Counted from the stretch's first letter, positions 53,002-62,779 are shown. The stretch: 64,000 bases of DNA from Bacteroidales bacterium (GCA_015061115.1 SUXE01000001.1:62001-126000), one strand, 5' to 3'. The notes: generated from the sequence alone by a model not told the origin. Numbers and translations are program-made.

Positions 53002-53027
53002 AAAAGCGAGTTGAAAGACTCGCTTTT
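53002..53027 (+). terminator. Terminator after barrel gene
   Basis: AAAAGCGAGT and ACTCGCTTTT form a 10-bp stem with a 6-nt loop, followed by TTC and T's. Confidence 0.85.
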
Positions 53028-53053
53028 TTCTTTTAATAATATGATTTCTAAAT

Positions 53054-53845
53054 ATGAAGAACTTTTTTAAATTCCTTTTGGTGTTAGTCGGAGTTATTTT
53101 GCTTTATATCTACAATAATCCAGATATGATTGATAAGTATAAAACAGCTGATGGTTCGACAGAAAAGGATTCGACTCAGTGTGTTGACACTATGGTATCT
53201 GATTCACAAAGTATAAATGTTTCTGTTATAGATTCTTCAAAAACGGATTCCCTTGTGACAGATACTCAAAAAACTGGTGTCAATTTGAATACTTTTGCTT
53301 GTTCTCCTAAATTTGCGAAGGAAAATTTGGGTCATGTCGATACTGCTAAAATGAATGATTTGATGCCTTACTTTAAGATAATACGACAAAAGAATGGTTT
53401 GAATGTTTATCATCCTAAAACAGCGCCTACTTGTCTTACTTATCATGATTGGTTTTATATTACTTTTGGAATAGAGAATGGAGAAGTTCATTCTCATCTT
53501 TATCTAAATGTAAATTTGTCGAAAGAGGCTGAAAGTTTTGATATCAGTAAAATGGTGATTGTTGCAGATGATAATGAATTTGATATTTCATCTGTTGAAG
53601 TTGAAGAAGATAATGAAAAAGGGTTGAGGAGACGTTGGCTTTTACATACAGTGATTTTAGATTCCGAGCAATATAGAGATTTGACCTGGGCTTTGTATAA
53701 AGCAAAATCCGTAAAGGTAGCTTATGTGAATCATGGTAATCCATGTGTTATGGCGATTTCTGATGCCCAATTGGAAGATATTCGTCGTTCTGTTGATATG
53801 TATATTGCCTGCGGTCAGTGGAAGTGGTCTAAATTAGGATATTAA
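53054..53845 (+). CDS. Membrane-anchored protein of unknown function
   Basis: 263 residues. One N-terminal membrane span (FFKFLLVLVGVILLYIY, near 4-20), then a Ser/Thr/Asp-rich linker (about 30-85) and a mixed alpha/beta domain. No family recognised. The domain faces the periplasm if the span is a signal anchor. It stands between two terminators, so it is probably expressed alone; no good TAnnTTTG was found in the 26 bp between the terminator and the ATG. Confidence 0.55.
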   Translation: MKNFFKFLLVLVGVILLYIYNNPDMIDKYKTADGSTEKDSTQCVDTMVSDSQSINVSVIDSSKTDSLVTDTQKTGVNLNTFACSPKFAKENLGHVDTAKMNDLMPYFKIIRQKNGLNVYHPKTAPTCLTYHDWFYITFGIENGEVHSHLYLNVNLSKEAESFDISKMVIVADDNEFDISSVEVEEDNEKGLRRRWLLHTVILDSEQYRDLTWALYKAKSVKVAYVNHGNPCVMAISDAQLEDIRRSVDMYIACGQWKWSKLGY

Positions 53846-53852
53846 AAACAAG

Positions 53853-53889
53853 AACGCCATAATCATATATGGATGACTATGGCGTTTTT
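53853..53889. terminator. Bidirectional terminator
   Basis: AACGCCATA (53853-53861) and TATGGCGTT (53878-53886) followed by TTT. It lies between the convergent orphan and nuclease genes. Confidence 0.75.
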
Positions 53890-53898
53890 ATATGGCAA

Positions 53899-54738
53899 TT
53901 ATTTTCTTTTGCTTGCTCTGTATTCCCATGGCGCTATGCTGGTAGGATCACTCCATAATCCAAGTTTCGCTTTTTTTGCATCTTCTTCAGCCTGAATATA
54001 TTTACCAGACCTATCGAAACGAGGTTCCCGCCAGGCAAGTCCGCATTTCACCATCTCTAGATTGACATCAATTCCGTCTACATAAACTTCCATCGCCAAT
54101 CTTTTATGGTTGCCTGAACCAGTACGCAGCAGCGTTATCTTGCCGGAATGGAGTAGTGACGAGAGTTTTTCTTTGGCTTTATTGGCAAACGGTTGTCCCT
54201 TCTCCGGTGTATCTATTCCAGCTATGCGTACGGTGTGGATCGCTCCATTGCAATCGAGATAGTCGAATGTGTCTCCATCTTTGACTTTCAATATCCGCTG
54301 CACACAGGTGACATCCTCGCTGTGTGGTAGTGCGGCAAATGATGTTGTCGACGGTAGTATCTTGCAACTTTTTCTGCCATCCACGTCTCTCACTATTCTG
54401 CTTTGTCCTTTTTTTACAATCAGATATAGTCCGACGGTAATATTGTTTTTGTTCGCGTCACCAACATATGTGTGATCGCTTTTGCTTATGTATGCTTTCT
54501 TTGGTATGTCTTTGTCTATAATTCCACTTTTAAGTTCTGCATAGTATTTTTGTTTCAAATTCCCCTTTTTGCTGATATAATCTTCTGTCAGCAGACTAAT
54601 AATGTCGTGGTTTGTGATACAGAATGTATCTGCAATTGCTTTGGTGTTTGTTTTTGTGTCGTTAGCTGCAGTAATATTGATTGATGAGAGCAATACGGTC
54701 ATCAATATTATGAAAGTCCTTTTTATTAGTTTATCCAT
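53899..54738 (-). CDS. Secreted thermonuclease-family (SNase-like) protein
   Basis: 279 residues. Signal peptide (1-24), an unrecognised N-terminal region (about 25-140) and a C-terminal SNase domain. Catalytic-site equivalents are present: Arg in VRIAGIDTPEKGQPF, Glu in DTPE, and Arg in the NHKRLAMEVYVDG region. KDGDTFDYLDC matches the start of the fold. Predicted to be a periplasmic or secreted nuclease that cuts DNA and RNA. The N-terminal region is long for the family. Confidence 0.85.
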   Translation of the reverse strand: MDKLIKRTFIILMTVLLSSINITAANDTKTNTKAIADTFCITNHDIISLLTEDYISKKGNLKQKYYAELKSGIIDKDIPKKAYISKSDHTYVGDANKNNITVGLYLIVKKGQSRIVRDVDGRKSCKILPSTTSFAALPHSEDVTCVQRILKVKDGDTFDYLDCNGAIHTVRIAGIDTPEKGQPFANKAKEKLSSLLHSGKITLLRTGSGNHKRLAMEVYVDGIDVNLEMVKCGLAWREPRFDRSGKYIQAEEDAKKAKLGLWSDPTSIAPWEYRASKRK

Positions 54739-54831
54739 GTGTTGGTCTTTATTAGTTCTTGGTTAAATTTGAATTTGTTGTAATTCTCAGTGAGTGATGG
54801 ACCCGTTGGGTGATTGTCGATATCAAAATAA

Positions 54832-54860
54832 AAAAGGGAGCGTTGTTGGCGCTCCCTTTT
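54832..54860. terminator. Bidirectional terminator
   Basis: AAAAGGGAGCG and CGCTCCCTTTT form an 11-bp stem with a 7-nt loop, followed by T6 on the minus strand. Ends the nucleotidyltransferase gene. Confidence 0.88.
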
Positions 54861-54877
54861 GATCAGATATTTTTTGA

Positions 54878-55783
54878 TCAGAACAGTTTCTTTGGATAAA
54901 CGCCTGCTGCAACAAGCGATTCGATCTTAGATACCACCATTGGACGGTCTTCTTTATAAGTAACACCGAACCATTTGCATGGAGTGTCAAGAACTTTGAT
55001 TGTTGCAGTCTTAGTCTGGATAAGTTTGTTTACCATTGTAGGAATACCATACTCAGCCTTCAAATTACCATTGCATCCATCAAGGAATACCTTGAAGTCA
55101 GACTCAGAATGAACGAAGTAGTCAGGAGTGAATCCCCACATGTTCATTGAGACTGGCAAGTTCTCGTCGATAGAGTTGAACTCACCTGTTGTCTGGTTCT
55201 TAAAGATGACCTGGCCATCTTTTCTATGAATCTCATAGTGCTCTTCAACTGTTGAAAGGCAACCATTGTTGTCTGTGTGGCAAACTCCTCTAGATACAGT
55301 ACCGCTTTCAGAAAGAGTGTTACCAAGACGGTAGCCTACCATACAGTAGTCGTTCTTCTTGCCTTCAAGAGAGATCAAAGCTTTTGCAAGGATTTCAAAA
55401 CTTTCCTTACCGTAGAAGTCATCTGCGTTGATCACTGCAAATGGAGTGTTGACAGCATCTTTTGCCACCAAGATAGCGTGGTTTGTTCCCCAAGGCTTCT
55501 CTCGTCCTTCAGGAACGCTGTAGCCTGCTGGAAGACAATCCAATGACTGGAATACAGTCGCAACATCTACAACACCTTTGTATTTAGATAGGATCTTCTC
55601 ATTGAAGTCTTTCTCAAAATCACGACGGATCACAAATACAACTTTGCCGAATCCTGCTCTTACTGCATCATAGATTGAATAATCCATGATTGTCTCACCG
55701 CTTGGGCCAACTCCGTCAAGCTGTTTCAATGTGCCGTAACGGCTACCCATTCCGGCTGCCAAAACTAATAATGTTGGTTTCAT
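54878..55783 (-). CDS. Sugar-phosphate nucleotidyltransferase-like protein
   Basis: 301 residues. N-terminal pyrophosphorylase signature LVLAAGMGSRYGTLKQLDGV with the Lys of the GSRYGTLKQL motif, and a substrate-binding INADDFYG. Transfers a nucleotide to a sugar phosphate to make an NDP-sugar. The specific sugar and nucleotide are not evident. It starts 9 bp after the recQ stop and probably shares its transcript. Confidence 0.85.
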   Translation of the reverse strand: MKPTLLVLAAGMGSRYGTLKQLDGVGPSGETIMDYSIYDAVRAGFGKVVFVIRRDFEKDFNEKILSKYKGVVDVATVFQSLDCLPAGYSVPEGREKPWGTNHAILVAKDAVNTPFAVINADDFYGKESFEILAKALISLEGKKNDYCMVGYRLGNTLSESGTVSRGVCHTDNNGCLSTVEEHYEIHRKDGQVIFKNQTTGEFNSIDENLPVSMNMWGFTPDYFVHSESDFKVFLDGCNGNLKAEYGIPTMVNKLIQTKTATIKVLDTPCKWFGVTYKEDRPMVVSKIESLVAAGVYPKKLF

Positions 55784-55792
55784 TTTTCTTAA

Positions 55793-58000
55793 TTAACTAC
55801 CTAATTCTGTCAAAAATTTTATTCTAACAAGACGTACTTCCTCTTCTGTATAGTCGCCTCCTAAATTCTCAATTGCAGAGTCGATATCATCAGATTCGGC
55901 TTCGTCTCTGAAGTAATCATATATCTCCTCCACTCTGTCTTCGTCCATCACCTGCTCGATAAAGTAGCTGATGTCTGGAGGAGTGTCAGGACCTGAATTG
56001 ACGATTGATTCGATTTCTGTTAGCAAGTCGTCAAATTCAATACCTCTTCCTGCAGCCCACTCGTCAAGTGGTTTCTTCAGGTCGATGGCATTTAGAATCT
56101 CAACCTTTATCTTTGACTTGCTTGGTGCGGTACGGATTCTGAAGTCTTCTGGACGTTGAATCTCGTTTTCTTCCACATGTCGGCGGATAACGTCAACAAA
56201 TTCTTTACCGAACTTTTTAGCTTTTCCTTGTCCTACACCAGGGATGTTTGCCAACTCATCCAAGTTGATTGGATAAGTAGTAGCCATAGCTTCCAATGCC
56301 GGATCCTGGAAGATTACAAATGGTGGAATTTCCATTTGGTTTGCCATCTTCTTTCTCAAATCCTTAAGCATTGAGAATAACTCAGGATCTACAGCACACG
56401 AGTCTGCATCACCTGTCTGAGGAATGTTCTCTAGGTCGATGTCGTCAACATCATCTTCGTCTATGATGTTGACCTTAAAGCTCTTTGGCTTAGACAAGAA
56501 TTTCTTTCCTTCCGGCGTGATCTTCAAGTTGCCATAGCTTTCAACATCTTTCTTGAGGTATCCGACGACGATGGCTTCTTGAATCACAGCCTGCCATGTT
56601 GATTCAGGCTCGGATTTGCCCTCGCCAAAAGTGTCAATCTCCTCATGTTGATTCAATTCAACAATCATTGGAGTCTCTCTGCCCAAGATGATGTCAATGA
56701 CATAATCAATTTTCTCCTGCTCTCCTAAAGCTACAACGGTTTCCAATACCGTGCTTAGTAACTCTTTTGCCTCCACTGTTTTCTTCGGATTTAAACAATT
56801 ATCGCAATTTCCACAATTATCTTCTACATATTCTTCACCGAAATAGTGAAGCAATACTTTTCTTCGGCACATTGTTGTTGTGGCGTACATCTGTGTCTCT
56901 GCCAGCAACTGTTTGCCTATTTCTTTTTCAGAACCATTCTTACTTTGAGTGAATTTCTCAAGTTTCTTAAGGTCTTCCTCGCAGTAGTAAGCTATACATT
57001 TGCCTTCACCTCCGTCTCTGCCGGCACGTCCGGTTTCCTGATAGTAACCTTCCAGACTCTTTGGAATGTCGTAATGTATCACGTATCTGACATCCGGTTT
57101 GTCAATTCCCATTCCGAATGCGATTGTCGCTACAATCACGTCTACTTTTTCCAAAAGGAAATCATCTTGGTTGGCGCTTCTTACTGTCGCATCCATACCA
57201 GCGTGGTAAGCTCTGGCTTTGATTCCGTTGAGATTCAACGTCTCAGCAAGGTCTTCCACTTGTTTACGGCTCAGACAGTAAATGATACCGCTTTTCCCGT
57301 GGTTGGCACGGATAAACTTGATCAGATCTTTGTCGACATCCTTTGTCTTTGGCTTAACCTCATAGTAAAGGTTAGATCTGTTGAATGAAGACTTGAATAT
57401 CTTCGCATCTTTCATTCCAAGACTTTTTTGGATGTCATGCTGAACCTTTGGGGTCGCTGTAGCAGTAAGTGCAATCACACCCACTTTCTGACCTATACGG
57501 TCGATGATAGGACGGATGTTGCGGTACTCCTGACGGAAGTCGTGACCCCACTCGGAAATACAGTGTGCTTCGTCGACGGCATAGAATGAGATTTTAACAT
57601 TCTGTAAAAACTCGATATACTCATCTTTTGTCAGCGACTCTGGCGCAACATATAGTAGTTTGGTTCTTTTTTCTAATATATCAGTCTTGACACTGTCGAC
57701 TTCTGCTTTCGACAATGACGAATTCAGAAAATGTGCGATTCCGCGTTCTTCACTGAAATTTCGCATAGCATCGACCTGATTTTTCATCAATGCTATCAAT
57801 GGAGATATAACAATGGCTGTGCCATCCATTATAAGTGATGGCAATTGGTAACACAACGATTTGCCGCCACCTGTTGGCATCAACACAAAAGTGTCATTAC
57901 CGGCAAGTACGTTCATTATGATATCCTCTTGGTTGCCCTTGAAAGAGTCGAAACCAAAATGATATTTTAGCTCCTTATGTAATTCTTCCTTTGTCATCAT
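55793..58000 (-). CDS. recQ: ATP-dependent DNA helicase RecQ
   Basis: 735 residues; two adjacent ATGs (58000, 57997). Superfamily 2 motifs: Walker A MPTGGGKS (41-48), VDEAHCISEWGHDFR, ALTATATPKV and QETGRAGRDG. The RecQ-C-terminal zinc site has CRRKVLLHYFGE and CGNCDNC. An HRDC domain (near 520-600) and an extra acidic C-terminal tail of about 100 residues follow. Unwinds DNA 3' to 5' in recombination and repair. A TAAATTTG box (58006-58013) lies almost on the start codon, suggesting a very short or absent leader. Confidence 0.94.
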   Translation of the reverse strand: MMTKEELHKELKYHFGFDSFKGNQEDIIMNVLAGNDTFVLMPTGGGKSLCYQLPSLIMDGTAIVISPLIALMKNQVDAMRNFSEERGIAHFLNSSLSKAEVDSVKTDILEKRTKLLYVAPESLTKDEYIEFLQNVKISFYAVDEAHCISEWGHDFRQEYRNIRPIIDRIGQKVGVIALTATATPKVQHDIQKSLGMKDAKIFKSSFNRSNLYYEVKPKTKDVDKDLIKFIRANHGKSGIIYCLSRKQVEDLAETLNLNGIKARAYHAGMDATVRSANQDDFLLEKVDVIVATIAFGMGIDKPDVRYVIHYDIPKSLEGYYQETGRAGRDGGEGKCIAYYCEEDLKKLEKFTQSKNGSEKEIGKQLLAETQMYATTTMCRRKVLLHYFGEEYVEDNCGNCDNCLNPKKTVEAKELLSTVLETVVALGEQEKIDYVIDIILGRETPMIVELNQHEEIDTFGEGKSEPESTWQAVIQEAIVVGYLKKDVESYGNLKITPEGKKFLSKPKSFKVNIIDEDDVDDIDLENIPQTGDADSCAVDPELFSMLKDLRKKMANQMEIPPFVIFQDPALEAMATTYPINLDELANIPGVGQGKAKKFGKEFVDVIRRHVEENEIQRPEDFRIRTAPSKSKIKVEILNAIDLKKPLDEWAAGRGIEFDDLLTEIESIVNSGPDTPPDISYFIEQVMDEDRVEEIYDYFRDEAESDDIDSAIENLGGDYTEEEVRLVRIKFLTELGS

Positions 58001-58072
58001 ATCTCCAAATTTAATGCTAAATTACACAAACGCAAAATCTTTCATTATCATTTTCGTATTTTCAAATGATAT

Positions 58073-59308
58073 TTATGATTCTGCTCTTAAACTTAGATTC
58101 TCAAGCTTTTTAAGCGCGAAATCTTTTGTGATTTCAACGCTCTTGACTTTGTTTGATGGAGTCTCAAACATCACATCGGTCATGATCATTTCTACGATCG
58201 ATCTCAAACCTCTTGCTCCAAGTTTGCATTCCACTGTCTTCTCAACAATCAAGTCTAGTGTGTCGTCGGTGAATGTAAGTTCCACTCCATCCATCTCCAT
58301 CAATTTGACATACTGTTTGATGATGGAATTCTTGGGTTCAACAAGGATTCTTCGTAATGCTGCAGAATCAAGTTTATCAAGGTGAGTGAGCAATGGAAGA
58401 CGACCGATGATCTCTGGAATTAGTCCGAACGACTTCAAATCGTGTGGTGACACGTATTGGATGATGTCGTCTAATGAAATCTGTGCGTTCTTTCCTCTTG
58501 CCACACTATATCCCACTGCTTTTGTGTTCATTCTCATGGCAATCTTTCTTTCAATGCCGTCGAATGCTCCTCCACAAATGAACAGGATATTCTTTGTGTC
58601 AACCTGGATCATCTTCTGGTCTGGGTGTTTTCTTCCTCCCTGAGGCGGTACGTTTACAATAGACCCTTCCAGCAACTTAAGCAATCCCTGCTGTACACCT
58701 TCTCCGCTCACATCACGTGTGATTGATGGATTGTCTCCTTTTCTTGCAATCTTATCAATTTCGTCGATGAAGACGATACCACGCTGGGCTGACTCTACGT
58801 CATAATCTGATACTTGAAGCAGACGTGTCAGAATGCTTTCTATATCCTCACCCACATAACCTGCTTCCGTGAACACTGTTGCGTCTACGATGGTGAATGG
58901 CACATTGAGCAACCTTGCTATAGTGCGGGCAAGCAATGTCTTACCTGTACCTGTAGGTCCGACCATTATGATGTTGGATTTTTCAATCTCCACACCGTCG
59001 TCGACAATATCCTGCTTCAAACGCTTGTAGTGGTTGTATACAGCCACCGACAAAACTTTCTTTGCAGTGTCCTGACCGATTACGTATTGATCCATATATT
59101 CGACGATTTCCTTTGGTGTCGGAAGCTTCTCGTCGAATCCGTTTTTCCCATTTTTGCCTTTTTTTTCTGCGGTTAGATTCGGCAACATAGTGTATGCTTG
59201 TTGTACGCATACGTCGCAAATCTTTCCGCTCAACCCTTCAAGTAGCACGTTGCACTCTTTGGATGTGCGGCCACAGAAACTACATCTATCAGTGCTATGT
59301 CCTGCCAT
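58073..59308 (-). CDS. clpX: ClpX unfoldase subunit of the Clp protease
   Basis: 411 residues. N-terminal zinc domain with Cys9, 12, 31, 34; Walker A GPTGTGKT (117-124); VFIDEIDK; the pore loop GYVG; sensor motif R-x-GR-P (EIIGRLPLL). It feeds unfolded tagged proteins to ClpP. It starts 3 bp after clpP, same transcript. Length normal. Confidence 0.96.
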   Translation of the reverse strand: MAGHSTDRCSFCGRTSKECNVLLEGLSGKICDVCVQQAYTMLPNLTAEKKGKNGKNGFDEKLPTPKEIVEYMDQYVIGQDTAKKVLSVAVYNHYKRLKQDIVDDGVEIEKSNIIMVGPTGTGKTLLARTIARLLNVPFTIVDATVFTEAGYVGEDIESILTRLLQVSDYDVESAQRGIVFIDEIDKIARKGDNPSITRDVSGEGVQQGLLKLLEGSIVNVPPQGGRKHPDQKMIQVDTKNILFICGGAFDGIERKIAMRMNTKAVGYSVARGKNAQISLDDIIQYVSPHDLKSFGLIPEIIGRLPLLTHLDKLDSAALRRILVEPKNSIIKQYVKLMEMDGVELTFTDDTLDLIVEKTVECKLGARGLRSIVEMIMTDVMFETPSNKVKSVEITKDFALKKLENLSLRAES

Positions 59309-59311
59309 ATT

Positions 59312-59983
59312 TTATTTCATCTTCACTAACACTTCATCTATCATACCATATTCCTTGGCTTCTTCTGCTGTCATCCAGCAGTCGCGGTCGGAATCAGCCC
59401 AAACCTTGTCGAATGTCTGGCCTGAGTGGTCTGCGATGATTGTGTATAGCTCCTGCTTCAATTTCAAGATTTCGCGAGCTGTGATTTCAATATCTGATGC
59501 CTGACCGTGAGCTTGGCCAAGAGGCTGGTGGATCATCACTCGTGAATGCTTCAATGCATATCTTTTGCCTTTAGCTCCGGATACAAGCAACACTGATGCC
59601 ATTGATGCTGCGAGACCTGTACAGATTGTAGACACGTCTGAAGATATGAACTGCATTGTGTCGTATATTCCCAATCCGTCATATACTGAACCTCCAGGTG
59701 AGTTCAAATAAATTGAGATGTCTTTGCCTGGGTTTGCCGACTCAAGATATAGAAGCTGAGCCTGAACCACATTGGCAGTATATGAGTCTATCTGGTCACC
59801 CAAAAAGATGATTCTGTCCATCATAAGGCGTGAGAACACATCCATCTGAGTCACATTAAGCTGACGTTCCTCCAAAATACTTGGGGATATATAGCTATTT
59901 GAAATTTGGGATGTATATTGGTCCAAAGCAAGACCATTCATGCCTAAATGTCCAACTGCGAATTTTCTGAAATCGTTATTCAT
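59312..59983 (-). CDS. clpP: ClpP proteolytic subunit
   Basis: 223 residues from the ATG at 59983 (nine residues upstream in frame are rejected because a promoter box follows closely). Serine protease triad: Ser127 in AASMAS, His152 in MIHQP, and the Asp in DSDRDCWM. Slightly longer N-terminus than the E. coli protein. Forms tetradecamers with ClpX. Between tig and clpX in the usual order. Confidence 0.96.
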   Translation of the reverse strand: MNNDFRKFAVGHLGMNGLALDQYTSQISNSYISPSILEERQLNVTQMDVFSRLMMDRIIFLGDQIDSYTANVVQAQLLYLESANPGKDISIYLNSPGGSVYDGLGIYDTMQFISSDVSTICTGLAASMASVLLVSGAKGKRYALKHSRVMIHQPLGQAHGQASDIEITAREILKLKQELYTIIADHSGQTFDKVWADSDRDCWMTAEEAKEYGMIDEVLVKMK

Positions 59984-60007
59984 TTTTATTTCGTTTTTCC
60001 TTATATG

Positions 60008-60039
60008 CAAACTTAAAGAAATAATACATCAATATCCAA
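60008..60039 (-). promoter_or_regulatory. Promoter of clpP-clpX, TTG-N21-TAAGTTTG
   Basis: Minus strand: TTG (60037-60039), a 21-bp spacer and TAAGTTTG (60008-60015). Transcription would start near 60001, 18 nt before the ATG. No CtsR/HrcA-type inverted repeat was seen. Confidence 0.6.
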
Positions 60040-60173
60040 TAAAAACGACCATTTTTTTTACCTGAAATCAAAAAAATTTCAAAAAGATGCTTTTTTGCCT
60101 AAAAAACTGATTGAAATCAGGTCGACAACGTGTGAGTTTGTCCGGATTTGATGCTGTTTTGTGCTTTATGACA

Positions 60174-60205
60174 TAAAAAAAGAGACGTCGTTGGTACGGC
60201 GTCCC
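60174..60205 (-). terminator. Terminator of tig
   Basis: Minus strand: GGGACG (60200-60205) pairs with CGTCTC (60182-60187), one G-U, and is followed by a T8 run. Confidence 0.8.
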
Positions 60206-60231
60206 TTATAATGATTGAATCTAATCTAAGA

Positions 60232-61599
60232 TTAATTGTTCTGGAACATTTTGCTGAAATCATCCAATGAAATAGCCTTCTTCTCCAAAGTGATATTAGA
60301 TTTTGCAATTTCGATGAACTTCTCATTCTTGATGTTCTCAACAATCTGCTGGCTCTGCTGTGAGTTCTTCATCATCTCACGTGCGTAGTTCTCCAAAACA
60401 TCGTTTGGAACAGCAACCATACCATACTGAGCGAATTGAGCTTTAGCTACCTTCTTGCAGAATGACATTACGTCTGCCTGCTCGATCTTTACCTTGTTCT
60501 CTACAAGAATGGCGTCCTTGTAAAGCATCCATTTCATTTCGTCGATCTCGTTAGCGTACGACTTGTCGAAGTCCTCATCAGACAACTTCTCAGCCTGCTC
60601 CTTGTTGTTAAGCTTCAAGAATCTCTTGAAGATAGCATCTGGGAATTTCTGATCTTTGATCTTAGCAAGGATAGCCTCTCTAACGTCTAGACCAAGTTTG
60701 TAGTCGCTGTCAGCAGTTAGTGAACCCTGAAGCTCTTCTTTGATCTTAGCTCTGAACTCAGCCTCGTTCTTTACAGCTCCTTCACCAAGAGCCTTGTCGA
60801 ACAACTCCTGATTTACTTCTGCCTCTGTGTAATGAGAGATAGAAGTGATCTCAAGAGAAAGCTCGTCGTTTACGTTGGCAACGTCTTCTTTCTTGATCTT
60901 CAAGAATGAAGCGATCTCTGCCTCATTGCCATCCATAGCTGCCTTCAAAGAGATATTAAGCTTAGCACCTTTCTTAGCACCTAGGAATAACTTCTTCTGA
61001 TTCTCGTCTTTCAAGTATTTTGGAGAAAGGATAGCCTCTTCTACCTTAACGCCACCTTCCTTCTCTTTTCCGTTCTCAAGCTCAACAACTGTTGCTTTAA
61101 CGATATCGTTCTCTTTTACTTCATCACCTTCAGAGTAAGAACCGTAGCGTGAAGCGTAAGACTTGATTGTATCGTCAATCATCTTGTCGTCAACAGTGAT
61201 CTCATACTGAGGTACATTGATATTCTTGTCAAGTGCAACCTTGTATTCTGGAATCAATGCTACGTCGAAAGTAAGAGTGTAGTTTACATCCTTTTCAAAA
61301 TCTAGCAACTCCTGACCCTCGGCTAGGATTGGCTCGCCAAGTACGCGAAGTTTGTTTTCGTTGATGTAGTTAGATAGCATTTCAGGAACCATCTTGTTAA
61401 CCTCTTCTGCCATTGCACTCTTGCGGTACATCTTGTCGATCAACGACGCTGGAGCTTTACCAGGACGGAAACCTGGGATGCTAGCCTTCTGACGGTATGA
61501 ACGAAGAGCATTGTCAACTCTTCCCTTGTAATCCTCCTCATTGATGCTAAGTGTTAGCTGCAAGCTCACTTCATCAATTACTTTCTTTTCGATATTCAT
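60232..61599 (-). CDS. tig: Trigger factor (ribosome-associated chaperone)
   Basis: 455 residues. Ribosome-binding signature GFRPGKAPASLI (near 42-53). The central peptidyl-prolyl isomerase region is poorly recognisable and the length is slightly above average. The C-terminal helical arms are present (EFRAKIKEELQGSLTADSDY). Binds nascent chains at the exit tunnel. Upstream of clpP-clpX as in many bacteria, but separated from them by a terminator and its own promoter. Confidence 0.93.
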   Translation of the reverse strand: MNIEKKVIDEVSLQLTLSINEEDYKGRVDNALRSYRQKASIPGFRPGKAPASLIDKMYRKSAMAEEVNKMVPEMLSNYINENKLRVLGEPILAEGQELLDFEKDVNYTLTFDVALIPEYKVALDKNINVPQYEITVDDKMIDDTIKSYASRYGSYSEGDEVKENDIVKATVVELENGKEKEGGVKVEEAILSPKYLKDENQKKLFLGAKKGAKLNISLKAAMDGNEAEIASFLKIKKEDVANVNDELSLEITSISHYTEAEVNQELFDKALGEGAVKNEAEFRAKIKEELQGSLTADSDYKLGLDVREAILAKIKDQKFPDAIFKRFLKLNNKEQAEKLSDEDFDKSYANEIDEMKWMLYKDAILVENKVKIEQADVMSFCKKVAKAQFAQYGMVAVPNDVLENYAREMMKNSQQSQQIVENIKNEKFIEIAKSNITLEKKAISLDDFSKMFQNN

Positions 61600-61907
61600 A
61601 TTAAATATTATTACTTGCTGTTAACTTGCTTTTTGTTAGTGTCTTTGTATGCCTATGCAAAAAGCGAATGCAAATATATAAAATTATGAAATAAGAAAGG
61701 CTCTTTTTGTAAAAAACTAACTTAAAATCCTTCTCTTTTGTCAAAAAATGCATGGTTGTTGTCTTGTTTTTCTACATTATTGGTTACAATAGGCTAAAAA
61801 CATTGTTTTCATCTACGGTATTTTAGTGTGTACAAATTTGTCAAAAAGTTTTATATTGTGTATAAAATGCTTAAATCTCCCACGATGAAATGTTTTTTAA
61901 CATTATT
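61600..61907. promoter_or_regulatory. Intergenic region: tig promoter and AT-rich spacer
   Basis: Holds a TATATTTG box on the minus strand at 61671-61678, about 72 bp before the tig ATG. No gene seen. Confidence 0.45.
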
Positions 61908-61941
61908 TTGCGATAGTAAACACAAAAATGTTGTACCTTTG
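61908..61941 (+). promoter_or_regulatory. Promoter TTG-N23-TACCTTTG
   Basis: TTG at 61908-61910 and TACCTTTG at 61934-61941, with a 23-bp spacer. Leader about 25 nt, ending in AAAGGAAAAGGAA, a strong purine-rich ribosome site rare in this window. Confidence 0.6.
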
Positions 61942-61970
61942 CCGAAAATTAATCATTAAAGGAAAAGGAA

Positions 61971-62606
61971 ATGAAAAAAGTTTTTGCTTTTGTTCTTGCT
62001 GCTATGACTTTTGTGTCGGCAAATGCTGGAAATCAGCGTGCTACAGGTATGACAATGGTTGATGGATTCAAGTTGGGTCTTGGTGTTGGTGTTCCTGGTT
62101 GGAATGGAAATTGCAAGGCTGTTATGCCAATGCTTTCAGTTGACGGTGCATTTGGTCTTGCAAGTGGTTTTATCAACACTAAGCATTTCGGTAACAATGG
62201 TGGTATTGATTTAGGTTTCCAGTATGCTATTTGTGGATACGACGATACATTTTTTGAGAATTGGGCTTATGCTCATATGATTCCTGGTGTTGATAATTGT
62301 GGTTTGATGGAGCACTTGATTATTCTTCGTTCTGCGTTCCATTACCAGTTCTTGAAGAAACTTGACACATACATGGGATTCCATGGTGGTGTCGCTCTTT
62401 CTATTCCAACTGGAGATGATTTCTACTATGAGCCTAAACATCAGACAAGAAAAGATCAGTGGGATCACGTTAATGGTGTGTTCGGTATGTATTCTGGCGG
62501 TACTTGGTATTTCAACGAGTCAATCGGTGCTGGTATAGAGTTTGAGAATGATTGGTTGGATTCCGCTACTCCAAGTGTCTCTGCTAAGGTTCAGTTCAGA
62601 TTCTAA
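61971..62606 (+). CDS. Outer-membrane beta-barrel protein
   Basis: 211 residues. Signal peptide (1-19, VFAFVLAAMTFVSANA), then beta-strands with aromatic and Gly alternation (FKLGLGVGVPGWNGN, IDLGFQYAICGY, FHGGVALSIPTG, IGAGIEFEND) and terminal RF. A small porin-like barrel without recognised family name. The good ribosome-binding site suggests high expression. Followed by a terminator. Confidence 0.78.
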   Translation: MKKVFAFVLAAMTFVSANAGNQRATGMTMVDGFKLGLGVGVPGWNGNCKAVMPMLSVDGAFGLASGFINTKHFGNNGGIDLGFQYAICGYDDTFFENWAYAHMIPGVDNCGLMEHLIILRSAFHYQFLKKLDTYMGFHGGVALSIPTGDDFYYEPKHQTRKDQWDHVNGVFGMYSGGTWYFNESIGAGIEFENDWLDSATPSVSAKVQFRF

Positions 62607-62628
62607 TAAATATCAAATATGATATTAT

Positions 62629-62653
62629 AAAGACGGTCATTATGGCCGTCTTT
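62629..62653 (+). terminator. Terminator after barrel gene
   Basis: AAAGACGGTC (62629-62638) and GGCCGTCTTT (62644-62653) with one G-U, then TTTT. Confidence 0.85.
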
Positions 62654-62719
62654 TTTTGTTTTTTTATCACTGTCGCTTCTTATCTTCTAAAATTGTTTAT
62701 AACATTAATTGAAAGAAAT

Positions 62720-62749
62720 TTTGCAGAAAAGGAAAATATAAATACATTT
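62720..62749 (+). promoter_or_regulatory. Promoter TTG-N19-TACATTTG
   Basis: TTG at 62720-62722 and TACATTTG at 62742-62749. Transcription would start near 62756 and excludes the in-frame start at 62642. Confidence 0.65.
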
Positions 62750-62779
62750 GCACTAATAAGTATCAATTTGTTGTTAAGG

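Noticed and set aside
62642-62779. In-frame upstream start for the last barrel gene
   Set aside because: It begins in a terminator and contains the promoter; the signal peptide starts at 62780.
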